Below are positions 1 to 8,600 of a stretch of DNA of 64,000 bases, one piece after another; within the stretch, counting starts at the first letter, position 1, and each line of letters opens with the position of its first letter. The position numbers and the translations under genes were made by a program. The notes below the pieces were generated by a model that saw nothing but the letters and a program-made list of their open reading frames with translations, ran no database searches and was not told the origin of the DNA. The stretch comes from Azospirillum sp. CAG:239 (GTDB lineage Bacteria; Pseudomonadota; Alphaproteobacteria; RF32; CAG-239): contig FR885511.1 of the NCBI GenBank assembly GCA_000436375.1, positions 62,001 through 126,000 of the forward strand, written 5' to 3'.

Positions 1-5
1 CGAAA

Positions 6-1289
6 TCATATTTGCCGGGGGTATTTTCTCATCAGATAAATCAGAAGAACCAAACCGGGAATAACCATCAGGGCGGTAATGAAAAAGAAAACGTCCCAGG
101 AAACGCGGTCAGCCAGAAAACCGCTGGTGGCGGCAAAAACGTCGCGGGCAAAACTCATCAGAGATGACAGCAGGGCATATTGCGTTGCCGTATAGGCAAC
201 GTTGCACAGAGAAGAAAGGTAAGCGACCAAAGCCGTGGCGCCCATGCCGGCCGAAACGTTGTCCAGAGAAATGGAAACGGTAAGCAGCCAGATGTTGTGG
301 CCTGCGTAAGACTGGGCAACAAACATAAGATTGGTAATTCCCTGTAGTATGCCGAACCACAAAAGGGAACGCATAATGCCGAAGCGGTTGATTATCAGAC
401 CGCCGGCAATGCCGCCGGCAATGGTGGCAATCATGCCGTAAATTTTGCTGACATAGGCAATTTCAACCTTGCTGAATCCCATGTCGTCGTAAAAGGGATA
501 AGCCATCGGTCCCATATAGGCGTCGCTCATCCGGTAAAGGAAGATAAACAACAGAATCAGCGCCCAATCTGCCCGGCGGGTAAAATCCCTGAACGGATCG
601 TAAACGGCGGTAAGCAGGAATTTTTTGATGCGTTTGCGAAAGGAGCCGGTATAGCATATTTCGGCTTTTTTTTCGTTTTTGGCCGGTTCACGGGAGCAGA
701 GAACGGCAAGCATGCCGACAATCGTGCCAAGCGCCATTATCTTATATACGTCGTTCCAGTTCATGGCGGAAGCCATCCAAATGGCACCGGCACCGGAAAA
801 AACCAATCCGAAACGATAGCCCAAAACAAAGACAGCAACGCCGGCGCCCTGTTCCTTGCTGTTGAAGCTTTCAATGCGGTAAGCATCGAGGACGATGTCC
901 TGCGAAGCGGAAGCCACCGTAACCAGAACCGCGAAAAAAGCCATGGTAAACGGTGTTGCCGCAGGTTCAACGGTAGACATGCCGAGAATGGAAAACAGCA
1001 GGATTATCTGGATAAAAAACGCCCAGCCGCGGCGGCGTCCCAAACGACAGAACAACGGCAGCCGAATGCGATCGATTATCGGCGACCAGGCCCATTTGAA
1101 GCTGTAAGGCGTTTTGACCAGAGAAAACAGGCCGATGGCCGCGTAGGATATTCCCGCGTCCTTGAGCCAGAGGTTCAGGGTGCCGAAAACCAGCAGCAGC
1201 GGAAAGCCGCTGGAGAAACCGAGGGCAATCATGGTAAGCATTCGCTTATCCATGTAAATTTGTGCCGCTTTCCACCATTTTTTCAACAT
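6..1289 (-). CDS. ampG: AmpG-type muropeptide permease (MFS)
   Basis: Predicted inner-membrane major-facilitator permease of the AmpG type, which imports anhydro-muropeptides released by lytic transglycosylases for cell-wall recycling. The 427-residue protein is almost entirely hydrophobic segments, about 12. The N-terminal stretch at residues 23-32 (GFSSGFPLLL), the following WL pair, the PYSFKWAWSPIIDR run and the LGRRRGW loop are the family signature. The ATG at 1287-1289 is preceded by a purine-rich GGCGGGAA. It fits an mltA product encoded 5 kb away, which would generate its substrates. A related acetyl-CoA or peptide-conjugate transporter cannot be fully excluded. Confidence 0.85.
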   Translation of the reverse strand: MLKKWWKAAQIYMDKRMLTMIALGFSSGFPLLLVFGTLNLWLKDAGISYAAIGLFSLVKTPYSFKWAWSPIIDRIRLPLFCRLGRRRGWAFFIQIILLFSILGMSTVEPAATPFTMAFFAVLVTVASASQDIVLDAYRIESFNSKEQGAGVAVFVLGYRFGLVFSGAGAIWMASAMNWNDVYKIMALGTIVGMLAVLCSREPAKNEKKAEICYTGSFRKRIKKFLLTAVYDPFRDFTRRADWALILLFIFLYRMSDAYMGPMAYPFYDDMGFSKVEIAYVSKIYGMIATIAGGIAGGLIINRFGIMRSLLWFGILQGITNLMFVAQSYAGHNIWLLTVSISLDNVSAGMGATALVAYLSSLCNVAYTATQYALLSSLMSFARDVFAATSGFLADRVSWDVFFFITALMVIPGLVLLIYLMRKYPRQI

Positions 1290-1432
1290 TGATTATTCCC
1301 GCCTGATGATGTTGCAAGCATAAGCCAAATAAGTTAACTTTTTTATAATATGCACAATGATTTTTAAGGAAAATCAGACCACTGAAAAAAAGCGTTTCGT
1401 ATTAACCAAATTTTTATTTACTTGCTCTAAAT

Positions 1433-1479
1433 CTACCATATATTGTTATTTATTCTTTTATCAGCACAATATATAGTAG
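1433..1479 (+). promoter_or_regulatory. Tandem NrdR boxes upstream of nrdA
   Basis: Two NrdR-type palindromes lie in the nrdA leader. Box 1 core CCATATATTG is at 1436-1445 and box 2 core CAATATATAG at 1467-1476. Box 2 matches the 10-base core of the published NrdR consensus fully; box 1 has one mismatch. The cores are 31 bp apart, three helical turns, as is usual for NrdR pairs. NrdR should repress nrdAB when dATP/ATP is sufficient. A weak -35-like TTGCTC at 1422-1427 puts the boxes over or just after the promoter. No nrdR gene is in the window. Confidence 0.8.
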
Positions 1480-1496
1480 GGAGGTCAAGGCAGATA

Positions 1497-3779
1497 ATGG
1501 AGAAAAAACAGGTAGTTAAGCGCGGCGGAAACCGAGAGGACTTCAGTCCGGCCAAAATAAGGAAAACAATTGAACGGGCTGCCGCCGGTTTTGAGCTGGA
1601 TTTGCAGCCGCTGGAAGAAAAGATGGCCGATTTTGCCAAGGACGGCGTTTCGACTGCGGAGATTGCCAAATATCTGACCCTGAGTGCGCTGAGCCTGACG
1701 ACGGTTACCGATCCGGACTGGAAAAATGCGGCCGGCCGGCTGAAACTGTTTGAACTTTATAAACAGATGTCGGAAACCCGCCAAACCGGGAAAAACTACA
1801 ATAATTTGTACGATTATCCGCAATTCCTGAAATTTGCCGAAGAGAACGGCATTTATTCAAAACGAATCAGCGAAGTTTACAGCGAAGAGGAAATCAAGCT
1901 GGCGGCAGGCTTTATCGAGCCGAAATTTGATCTGGTATATGACTATGCCGGAATTAATCTGCTGATTAAGCGTTATTTATGTGAATATGGCGACCGGATT
2001 GTCGAACTGCCTCAGGACATGTTTCTGTCGATTGCCCTGCTGATTGAACAGAATGCCGACAAGGACATTCGCCTGGGGCTGGTCAAAGATACCTATGAAA
2101 AGCTGGCGAATCGCAAGATTTCTCTGGCAACGCCGCTGTTGATGAATCTGCGGCGTCCGAACGGCAATCTCAGTTCCTGTTTTATTACGGTCATGGACGA
2201 CAGCCGGGATTCTATCTTTTACGTGATTGACCAGATTTCGGCGATTTCAAAGTTCGGCGGCGGGGTCGGCTGCAATTTGTCGCGGGTTCGCTGCAAGGGA
2301 GCGCGGATTAAGGGCATCAAAAATTCCTCCGGCGGCGTTATTCCGTGGATACGCATTATCAACGATACGGCCGTCGCCGTCAATCAGCAGGGTAAGCGCA
2401 AGGGCGCGGTAACGGTGTCTTTGGACATGTGGCATCTGGATATTGAAGATTTTCTGGAGCTGCGTACCGAAAACGGCGATCAGCGGATGAAGGCCTATGA
2501 CATTTTTCCGCAGGTGGTTATTCCCGATTTGTTTATGAAAAAGGTTGAGAGCAACGAAAACTGGTTACTGGTCGATCCGTCGGAAGTGCGCCGCGTTTAC
2601 GGCAAGGAAATAGCCGACCTGTGGGGAGATGAATTTGAAAAGCTGTATAATCAGCTGTATTTGGACGCGCAGTTCGGCAAGCTGGAAATGTTCAAATTCG
2701 TGCCGGCCAAGGAATTGCTGAAAAGAGTCATGAAATCGCAGGTCGAAACGGGTATGCCGTATATTGCCTTCAAGGATACGTTGAACCGGATGAATCCGAA
2801 CAAGCATGACGGCGTGATTGTCGGAACCAATCTGTGCACGGAATCGCACAGCAACGTTCGTCCGACGCAGTTTGAGAAAAAACGCCTGGAAGGCGGCCGG
2901 ATTGTTTCGGAAGCGCGTGACGGTCTGGTGCATGTGTGCAATCTGGTATCGATTAACCTGGCGAATGTTGACAGCGACGAAGAACTGGAAAGCATCTGCA
3001 ACACGTCGGTGCGGATTTTGGATAACGCGATTGATTTTACCGAGGTGCCGATTTTGGAGGGTTCGCTGCATAATCGGCGTTATCGGACCATCGGTGTCGG
3101 TGCGATGGGACTGGCCGACCATCTGGCCAAGCGGAATATTCCCTATAACGCTTCGGCCGACTATGTGGACGATTTGTTTGAAAAGTTTGCTCTTTACAAT
3201 ATTCAGGCCAGCATCAATCTGGCAAAGGAAAAAGGCATGTTTGGCGCTTATGAGGGTTCCGACTGGTCAAAAGGGCTGATTTTGGGTCGTCGACAGCTGA
3301 TGTATGCCGGTTCAAAATATGCGTGCCGCTGGAATCAGGTTTTTGCCGACCTTGCCAAATACGGCATTCGCAATTCGCAGATTACGGCGATTGCGCCGAA
3401 CACGAGTTCGTCGCTGATTCAGGGGTGTACGGCTTCGGTGCTGCCGATTTACAGCAAATTTTTTGTTGAGAACCACAGCAAGGGCAGCGTGCCGAACTGT
3501 CCGCCGTTTATCAAGGACAAATTCTGGTTCTATCAGGAAAACCGCAATCTCAGCCAGCAGCTGATTATTGAGGTAATGTCGCGGATTAACAAGTGGATTG
3601 ACACCGGCATTTCGATTGAGCTGATGTATAATCTGAACCGCAACATCAAAGCCCGCGACATTTACGATACGATTATGGACGCCTGGAAAAAAGGCATTAA
3701 AACTTTGTATTATACCCGCACGATTCAGAAAGACGGCTCGTCCGCCGAAAAAGAAGAATGTGTCAGCTGTGCGGGATAG
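1497..3779 (+). CDS. nrdA: Class I ribonucleoside-diphosphate reductase, alpha subunit
   Basis: Large catalytic subunit of class I ribonucleotide reductase, reducing ribonucleoside diphosphates to deoxyribonucleotides for DNA synthesis. It has an N-terminal ATP-cone (about residues 4-92, beginning VVKRGGNRE) and then the ten-stranded barrel. Active-site residues are visible: redox Cys228 (SSCF), the NLCTE motif with Asn445, Cys447 and Glu449, a VCNLVSIN cysteine strand, the radical-transfer pair Tyr738-Tyr739 (LYYTR), and the C-terminal shuttle Cys755/Cys758 (CVSC). The ATG at 1497 is preferred over an upstream TTG at 1443 because GGGAGG precedes it and the earlier start would translate the NrdR boxes. 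nrdB follows 17 nt downstream. Confidence 0.95.
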   Translation: MEKKQVVKRGGNREDFSPAKIRKTIERAAAGFELDLQPLEEKMADFAKDGVSTAEIAKYLTLSALSLTTVTDPDWKNAAGRLKLFELYKQMSETRQTGKNYNNLYDYPQFLKFAEENGIYSKRISEVYSEEEIKLAAGFIEPKFDLVYDYAGINLLIKRYLCEYGDRIVELPQDMFLSIALLIEQNADKDIRLGLVKDTYEKLANRKISLATPLLMNLRRPNGNLSSCFITVMDDSRDSIFYVIDQISAISKFGGGVGCNLSRVRCKGARIKGIKNSSGGVIPWIRIINDTAVAVNQQGKRKGAVTVSLDMWHLDIEDFLELRTENGDQRMKAYDIFPQVVIPDLFMKKVESNENWLLVDPSEVRRVYGKEIADLWGDEFEKLYNQLYLDAQFGKLEMFKFVPAKELLKRVMKSQVETGMPYIAFKDTLNRMNPNKHDGVIVGTNLCTESHSNVRPTQFEKKRLEGGRIVSEARDGLVHVCNLVSINLANVDSDEELESICNTSVRILDNAIDFTEVPILEGSLHNRRYRTIGVGAMGLADHLAKRNIPYNASADYVDDLFEKFALYNIQASINLAKEKGMFGAYEGSDWSKGLILGRRQLMYAGSKYACRWNQVFADLAKYGIRNSQITAIAPNTSSSLIQGCTASVLPIYSKFFVENHSKGSVPNCPPFIKDKFWFYQENRNLSQQLIIEVMSRINKWIDTGISIELMYNLNRNIKARDIYDTIMDAWKKGIKTLYYTRTIQKDGSSAEKEECVSCAG

Positions 3780-3796
3780 ATTGGGAGAATTGAATA

Positions 3797-4831
3797 ATGC
3801 AGCGCAAAAAACTGTTTAACGTCGACGGCGACGATACCCTGATAAACCGCAGAATGATTAAGGGAAACGTTACCAATTTATTTAACCTCAACAATGTGAA
3901 ATATCAGTGGGCAAACAAACTGTACCGCCTGATGATGGAAAATTTCTGGATTCCGGAAAAGGTTTCGCTTTTTGACGACAAGCGCGCCTATAACGAACTG
4001 ACGCCGGCGGAACAAAACGCTTATGACGGCATACTGTCGTTTCTGGTTTTTCTGGATTCAATCCAGACCAACAATCTGCCGAACATCAGCGATTATATCA
4101 CGGCGCCGGAAGTTAATCTGATTCTGGCTATTCAGACTTATCAGGAAGCCGTTCATTCGCAGAGCTATGCTTACATTATCGAAAGCATCATTCCGGCCGA
4201 AAAGCGCGCCTATATTTATGACCGCTGGCGCGATGACAAGGTTTTGCTGGAGCGCAACAAATATATTGCCGAGATTTATCAGGATTTTGTCGATGAGCGC
4301 AACGACAAAAACTTTGCCCGGGTGTTGATGGCCAACTATCTGCTGGAAGGCGTCTATTTTTACAACGGATTTAATTTCTTTTATAATCTGTCGGCGCGTT
4401 CGCTGATGGTCGGCACCGCCGATGAAATCAAATATATTAACCGCGACGAGTTGACGCACTGCGTAATTTTTGCCAATATCATCAAGGAAATCAGGGCCGA
4501 AAACACGACGTTTTTTTCCGAAGACGAGATTTATGAAATGTTTGCCAAGGCCGTGGAGCAGGAAATTAACTGGAGCAATCACATTATCGGCGATCAGGTT
4601 TTGGGAATTACGCCGGAGAGTATTGAAAAGTATACCAAGTTTATTGCCAACAAGCGTTTGAAAGATATCGGCATGAAACCGATGTATGACGGATTTGACG
4701 AGAATCCGTACGCGCATCTGGACAAGATTTCGGATACAAACGGCGAAGGCAATGTCAAAGGAAATTTCTTTGAGGCCAACGTATCCTCCTACAATCAAAG
4801 TACTGCCGTGGAAGGTTGGGACGAAATATAA
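3797..4831 (+). CDS. nrdB: Class I ribonucleotide reductase, beta (radical) subunit
   Basis: Ferritin-like small subunit that houses the dinuclear metal site and tyrosyl radical for NrdA. At 344 residues it is of normal length. All metal ligands can be placed by motif: Asp87 (LDSIQ), Glu117 and His120 (YQEAVHS), Glu184 (LLEGVYF), Glu218 and His221 (DELTH). The radical tyrosine is Tyr124 (SQSYAYI). A conventional tyrosyl-radical enzyme of this type normally needs oxygen for activation, which is notable beside an [FeFe] hydrogenase at 27.6-31.5 kb. It is co-transcribed with nrdA. A repeat element starts 6 nt after its stop codon. Confidence 0.95.
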   Translation: MQRKKLFNVDGDDTLINRRMIKGNVTNLFNLNNVKYQWANKLYRLMMENFWIPEKVSLFDDKRAYNELTPAEQNAYDGILSFLVFLDSIQTNNLPNISDYITAPEVNLILAIQTYQEAVHSQSYAYIIESIIPAEKRAYIYDRWRDDKVLLERNKYIAEIYQDFVDERNDKNFARVLMANYLLEGVYFYNGFNFFYNLSARSLMVGTADEIKYINRDELTHCVIFANIIKEIRAENTTFFSEDEIYEMFAKAVEQEINWSNHIIGDQVLGITPESIEKYTKFIANKRLKDIGMKPMYDGFDENPYAHLDKISDTNGEGNVKGNFFEANVSSYNQSTAVEGWDEI

Positions 4832-4836
4832 AACTC

Positions 4837-4978
4837 TCGTATAGCGGTCAACTAGTACAGAAACGTCGGGGTAAAATTTTTAGTCATGTACTATTATGTA
4901 CACTCAAAAAATTTTCCCCTTGTTTCTTACTATTTGACTCACTCTCCGAGCTTTTTGTAAAACTTCGTATAGCGGTCA
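4837..4978. repeat. Palindromic element bounded by 14-bp direct repeats
   Basis: The 14-mer TCGTATAGCGGTCA occurs at 4837-4850 and again at 4965-4978. Between them is a long imperfect inverted repeat: GGGGTAAAATTTTT with CAAAAAATTTTCCCC at its core, and outer arms that begin TCAACTAGTACAGAAAC and end GTTTCTTACTATTTGA. The element has no coding capacity. An 18-base part of the left arm (4846-4863) recurs with one mismatch at 18424-18441, also directly after a stop codon. This looks like a small non-autonomous mobile or palindromic element, or the decayed end of one. The family is unknown to me. Confidence 0.6.
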
Positions 4979-5000
4979 GCCGGAAACATTGACCAAAAAT

Positions 5001-5023
5001 AATCCCCGCTTTTGGCGGGGATT
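5001..5023. terminator. Bidirectional terminator between nrdB and secB
   Basis: Nine-base-pair stem AATCCCCGC (5001-5009) with GCGGGGATT (5015-5023). It is flanked by A-rich sequence on the left and TTTT on the right, so it can serve both converging transcripts. Confidence 0.8.
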
Positions 5024-5030
5024 TTTGATT

Positions 5031-5507
5031 TTATTTTCCGGCTTTGCGGTTATTATACATGGTTACAAAATCAATCGGGTTAATCATAAACGGCGGGAGG
5101 CCGCCTTCAACCAGGCAATTGGTTACCACATTGCGTGCGAAGGGGAAAATCAGGCGCGGAATTTCAATCATCAACACCGGTTCCAAATGCTCAGCCGGAA
5201 CGTTCAGCGCGACAACGGCCGAGTAAGTCAGTTCGAGAATGAAAAGCTTCTGATGGTTGACGTCGCCGTCCATATTCAATTTCAGCTCAACGTTGTAAAA
5301 ATTGTTTTCCAATGTCTGATAACCGACTTCAACGTTAATCTGAACTTCCGGCGCCGATTTGATTTCCTTGAAAATTTCCGGCGCATGCGGAATTTCCAAA
5401 GACAAATCCTTGATGTACTGGGTGTTAATCAAAATTGCCGGTTGGTTTTGCCCCTCGTGTCCGGCGGGCTGTTCGTTATCGTTGCTGGTTTTGTTTTCTT
5501 CGCTCAT
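5031..5507 (-). CDS. secB: Protein-export chaperone SecB
   Basis: Cytosolic tetrameric chaperone that holds precursors unfolded and delivers them to SecA. The 158-residue product has the SecB fold hallmarks: QPAILINTQYIKDLSLEIPHAP near the N-terminus, then NVEVGYQTLENNFYNVELKL, and the conserved LFPFARN-type segment (here LIFPFARNVV). The reading frame stays open upstream, but the ATG at 5505-5507 is chosen because AGGAGA lies 7 nt before it and homology begins there. It is divergent from tim44, a neighbourhood common in alphaproteobacteria. The last residues are followed by a shared terminator. Confidence 0.93.
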   Translation of the reverse strand: MSEENKTSNDNEQPAGHEGQNQPAILINTQYIKDLSLEIPHAPEIFKEIKSAPEVQINVEVGYQTLENNFYNVELKLNMDGDVNHQKLFILELTYSAVVALNVPAEHLEPVLMIEIPRLIFPFARNVVTNCLVEGGLPPFMINPIDFVTMYNNRKAGK

Positions 5508-5544
5508 TAAAATGTCTCCTAACAGGCTGATATTAATTATCTTA

Positions 5545-5573
5545 GCAATACAATAAATAATGTCAGTCGTCAA
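5545..5573 (-). promoter_or_regulatory. Probable secB promoter
   Basis: On the minus strand TTGACG (5573-5568), a 17-nt spacer and TATTGC (5550-5545) resemble a sigma-70 promoter about 40 nt upstream of the secB start. This is pattern matching only. Confidence 0.5.
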
Positions 5574-5583
5574 ATAATTATAG

Positions 5584-5611
5584 TTGATAATAACCGGAAT
5601 TAGGCTATATA
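5584..5611 (+). promoter_or_regulatory. Probable tim44-mltA-smr promoter
   Basis: TTGATA (5584-5589), a 16-nt spacer and TATATA (5606-5611) form a good sigma-70-like promoter 40 nt before the tim44 start. No other promoter is apparent before smr, so the four genes probably form one transcription unit. Confidence 0.55.
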
Positions 5612-5651
5612 TTAAATGGTGGACAATGATTAGAATTTCAATGAGGGGAAA

Positions 5652-6320
5652 ATGGCTGCTTATTTGGATATTATAATTCTTCTGGTAGTTGTGGTGCTGG
5701 TTTTCAGCAAGCTGAAAAGCCTGCTCGGGACCCGTCCCGATAATTTTGAACAACGCAAGATTTCGGACGAAAACGCCGCAAAGATTTTTGACATGATTGT
5801 CAAGGAAGCGGAGAAGAATGCGGCGGCCGAGGCTCGGAACCGGGAAAAAGAAGAGGTTCCGGTTCCCGAAGAGGAACTCAGCGAAACCGACAAGGTTCTG
5901 GCTAAAATTCCCGGTTTTAACCGCGAGAAGTTTCTGACCGGCGCGGAAAGGGCTTTTGAAATCATTATTTCGGCTTTCAGCAAGGGCGACGTTGAAACGC
6001 TGGAAATGCTGGTCAGCAAATCGCTGTTGAAAAAGTTTCAGGAGATTATCGAAAAACGCAAGGCCGAAGGCATTATTTCGGAAACCGACTTTATCGGTTT
6101 TGACGACGTGGAAATTACCAATGCCAAAATCAGCAAAAGCGACGTGGCCAAAATTACGGTCAGGTTTGTCAGCGAACAGGTCAATATTCTTAAAAACAAG
6201 GACGGAGAAGTCATCGAAGGCGACGAGAACTTTATTCAGAATATTACCGACAGCTGGACTTTCGAGCGCGCTCTTACCTCTACCAATCCCAACTGGCTGT
6301 TAGTATCGACGAAAAAGTAA
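5652..6320 (+). CDS. Tim44-like domain protein (TimA)
   Basis: Membrane-anchored protein with a C-terminal Tim44-like domain, the family that gave rise to the mitochondrial matrix import factor. Residues 5-20 form one N-terminal transmembrane helix (IIILLVVVVLVFSKL). A charged linker follows to about residue 85, then the Tim44 domain with FLTGAERAFEIIISAFSKGD, repeated TDFIGFDDVEI-type strands and a terminal WTFERAL. The 222-residue length is usual for bacterial members. The bacterial role is uncertain; a part in envelope or inner-membrane assembly is proposed. Its TAA overlaps the mltA ATG (TAATG), indicating translational coupling. Confidence 0.88.
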   Translation: MAAYLDIIILLVVVVLVFSKLKSLLGTRPDNFEQRKISDENAAKIFDMIVKEAEKNAAAEARNREKEEVPVPEEELSETDKVLAKIPGFNREKFLTGAERAFEIIISAFSKGDVETLEMLVSKSLLKKFQEIIEKRKAEGIISETDFIGFDDVEITNAKISKSDVAKITVRFVSEQVNILKNKDGEVIEGDENFIQNITDSWTFERALTSTNPNWLLVSTKK

Positions 6321-7513
6321 TGAACCGCATTTTCTATATAGCTTTTTTCTCGCTGTTGCTGTTTTCCTGCGGCAGGGACGAAGAACCGAAAAAAGAACCG
6401 GTTGCGGAAAAGCCGGCGGCCGCGGAAACCGCTCCGAAAATCGAACTGCTGCCGACAACTTTCGGCGCGCTCGGCAACTGGAAGCATGACAACCTGAGCC
6501 AGGCGGCGCGCGCCTTTGCCGATTCATGCGCCAAAATCAGCGGCGAAAAAAACCAGTATCTGTCCAATGCCGCAATAAAGATTCCGACAGCGGATTATCA
6601 GGCCGTCTGCCGTGATTTTGCGGCGCGCGACATTCATACTTCAGCCGATTTCCGGCGCTTTGTCGAAAATAATTTTATTCCTAATCTGGTTGTAGAAAAT
6701 GGAAATGAAATCGGAAAATTCACATCATATTATGAATCTTCACTGAATGCGTCCTATCATAAAAACGACCGTTACAAATATCCGATTTACGGCCGGCCGA
6801 ACGATTTGATAGAATTTAATCTGCGTGATTTTGACGAAACCCAGGCTCCGAAAAGGTATGTCGGACGGATTGCGGGACAAAAGCTGGTACCTTATTACAC
6901 CCGGGCAGAAATTGAAGCCGGTGCGGGCGATGCCCCGGTGCTGCTGTGGGGTGACGATCCGGTTGACATTTACGTTATGCAGATTCAGGGCTCGGCGGTG
7001 GCCGACCTTGACAACGGCCGCAAAGTGCGTATCGGCTATGCCGATAACAACGGTCATGCGTTTAAGGGCATCGGCAGCATTCTGCTGAGCAAGGGGCTTA
7101 TCAAGCCCGGCGAGGCGTCGATGGGAAAAATCAAACAATGGCTGAAAAAAAACGGGCAGCTGGCTTTGGACAACATGGCCGAGAACAAGCGTTTTGTCTT
7201 TCATCGGCTGGTTGATGCCGAAGGACCTGTCGGCGCGCAGGGCGTACCGCTGCGCGCAGGGCGTTCGCTGGCGGTAGACCGCCGGTATATTCCGCTTGGT
7301 TCGCTGCTGTGGCTGGAAACGACGGGACCGGACAGGGAAAAAATCGAAAAGCTGGTTGTGGCGCAGGACATCGGCGGCGCGATTAAAGGCGCCGTGCGCG
7401 GGGATTATTTCTGGGGTTCCGGCAAGGATGACGTTTTGGACTATGCCGGACGAATGAATTCGGCAGGAAGATATTTCATTATGCTGCCGAAAAAGACGGA
7501 GACGAGGAACTAA
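6320..7513 (+). CDS. mltA: Membrane-bound lytic murein transglycosylase A
   Basis: Outer-membrane lipoprotein that cleaves the MurNAc-GlcNAc bond of peptidoglycan, forming 1,6-anhydro products. The signal peptide ends in a lipobox (LLLFSC, Cys at about residue 17). Typical MltA motifs follow: FTSYYESSLNAS, YGRPNDLI, YYTRAEIE, VMQIQGSA, and the C-terminal 3D domain with RSLAVDRRYIPLGS and AQDIGGAIKGAVRGD. Asp350 in AQDIGG is the expected catalytic acid. The product fits the ampG gene at the window start, which would import the anhydro-muropeptides. The gene is overlapped by one base at each end with its neighbours, so it is co-translated with tim44 and the following gene. Confidence 0.95.
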   Translation: MNRIFYIAFFSLLLFSCGRDEEPKKEPVAEKPAAAETAPKIELLPTTFGALGNWKHDNLSQAARAFADSCAKISGEKNQYLSNAAIKIPTADYQAVCRDFAARDIHTSADFRRFVENNFIPNLVVENGNEIGKFTSYYESSLNASYHKNDRYKYPIYGRPNDLIEFNLRDFDETQAPKRYVGRIAGQKLVPYYTRAEIEAGAGDAPVLLWGDDPVDIYVMQIQGSAVADLDNGRKVRIGYADNNGHAFKGIGSILLSKGLIKPGEASMGKIKQWLKKNGQLALDNMAENKRFVFHRLVDAEGPVGAQGVPLRAGRSLAVDRRYIPLGSLLWLETTGPDREKIEKLVVAQDIGGAIKGAVRGDYFWGSGKDDVLDYAGRMNSAGRYFIMLPKKTETRN

Positions 7514-8052
7514 TGACAGAAACGAAGAAACCGAGCAAGGCGGATATGTTGATTTACAAAGCCCTGAACCGGGCGATTGAGAACGACCGGCTGCGCATTT
7601 ATCTGGATTATGGCAAAATAAACCGGCCGGGATCGCCGGTTTATGACCCTTGGGAATGCCTGTTGCCGATACTGGTGCCGGTGCTGGTCGGCCTGTTGCT
7701 GATTTTTTCGGTCGGCGTTTTGTTCGGTCTGCTGTTTATCGTCGCGATGATTTCGGTTTACAGCACCTATTTTAAGAAAAAAATCTACCGCCGGCTGATT
7801 GAACGGACCAAACGCTATATCACTTCCGGCTACGAGAACTGCGACGGTTTGTGGAATTTCGGCGGTCTGGTGTTTGTAAACGCCGAAAACAAGAAACTCG
7901 GCTGTGTTTCCCCGGAGGGCGACTGGAAAGATTTTGTTGTCTTGAATTTTTCGGAATTTATGACCGAGCACAAAGAAGAAGAGAAAAAAGAAGAAATGCC
8001 CGATGAAGATGGAAAAGCTAAACCAAAACCGCGAGCCAAGTCCGGAAGATAA
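7513..8052 (+). CDS. Small membrane protein of unknown function
   Basis: I do not recognise this 179-residue protein. It has a hydrophilic N-terminus of about 47 residues, then a strongly hydrophobic stretch at about 48-83 that can form two helices (LLPILVPVLVGLLLIFSV and the following FGLLFIVAMISV). A basic KKKIYRRL segment, a small soluble part and a low-complexity charged tail rich in Glu and Lys follow. Its ATG overlaps the mltA stop (TAATG), and its 3' end overlaps smr by 50 nt, so it is firmly part of the operon. It resembles uncharacterised DUF3137-like membrane proteins in general shape, but I cannot show homology. Confidence 0.7.
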   Translation: MTETKKPSKADMLIYKALNRAIENDRLRIYLDYGKINRPGSPVYDPWECLLPILVPVLVGLLLIFSVGVLFGLLFIVAMISVYSTYFKKKIYRRLIERTKRYITSGYENCDGLWNFGGLVFVNAENKKLGCVSPEGDWKDFVVLNFSEFMTEHKEEEKKEEMPDEDGKAKPKPRAKSGR

Positions 8053-8557
8053 GGATTTCTGGGCGGAATTTGCCGGCGGGGTGGAAAAGACCGAACAGCC
8101 GCCCGAGCAACCGGCTAAAAGCGTGATTATCAAAGAAGTGGTGCCGACGGTGCGCCTGAACGAAGTATATCGGGGCAATGCGCTGGGCGAACTGCGGGAA
8201 GGCCGGCTGGCCGATATTGACGGTGCCACGGTGCGGCGGTTCAAGCGCGGCGATTTCTCGGTCGAGGCGACGCTTGATTTGCACGGTTATACGGAAGACA
8301 GAGCTTATACGGCGGTTGGCGATTTTATCAAAAAAGCCTATCTGGCGCAAAAGCGCTGCGTGCTGATTATTACCGGCAAGGGTTTGGCGCATGACGACAA
8401 TGACGATGTTCTGGCCTTTAAGGGATTGTTGAAGGAAAAAGTGCCGCAATGGCTGAATACCCGGGAACTGCGGCCGTTGATTCTGGCGTTTCGGCATCCA
8501 GACGTCAAACTGGGCGGCAGCGGCGCGCTGTATATTCTGCTGCGCCGCAAGAGATAA
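8003..8557 (+). CDS. smr: Smr domain protein
   Basis: Stand-alone Smr (small MutS-related) domain protein of 184 residues; the family contains DNA- or RNA-nicking endonucleases. The N-terminal 85 residues are acidic and probably disordered. The Smr domain has the LDLHG motif at about 91-95, ITGKG at about 122-126 and the C-terminal GGSGALYILLRR, all three family signatures. The start at 8003 lies inside the upstream gene; an internal ATG at 8009 is an alternative. Position after mltA in this cluster is typical of alphaproteobacteria. A promoter for structured RNA A begins ten bases after the stop. Confidence 0.9.
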   Translation: MKMEKLNQNREPSPEDKDFWAEFAGGVEKTEQPPEQPAKSVIIKEVVPTVRLNEVYRGNALGELREGRLADIDGATVRRFKRGDFSVEATLDLHGYTEDRAYTAVGDFIKKAYLAQKRCVLIITGKGLAHDDNDDVLAFKGLLKEKVPQWLNTRELRPLILAFRHPDVKLGGSGALYILLRRKR

Positions 8558-8566
8558 AAATCTTCA

Positions 8567-8594
8567 TTGAAAATTAGGATTTAGCTTTTATAAT
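8567..8594 (+). promoter_or_regulatory. Promoter of structured RNA A
   Basis: TTGAAA (8567-8572), a 16-nt spacer and a perfect TATAAT (8589-8594) form a strong sigma-70-like promoter right after smr. Copy B has the same arrangement (TTGCAA, 16 nt, TATAAT), and the GCTTTTATAAT string is conserved between them. The predicted transcription start is about 8601. Confidence 0.7.
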
Positions 8595-8600
8595 CGTTTC

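Noticed and set aside
1443-1496. Upstream TTG start for nrdA
   Set aside because: It would place both NrdR boxes inside the coding region and has no ribosome site; ATG 1497 fits family length.
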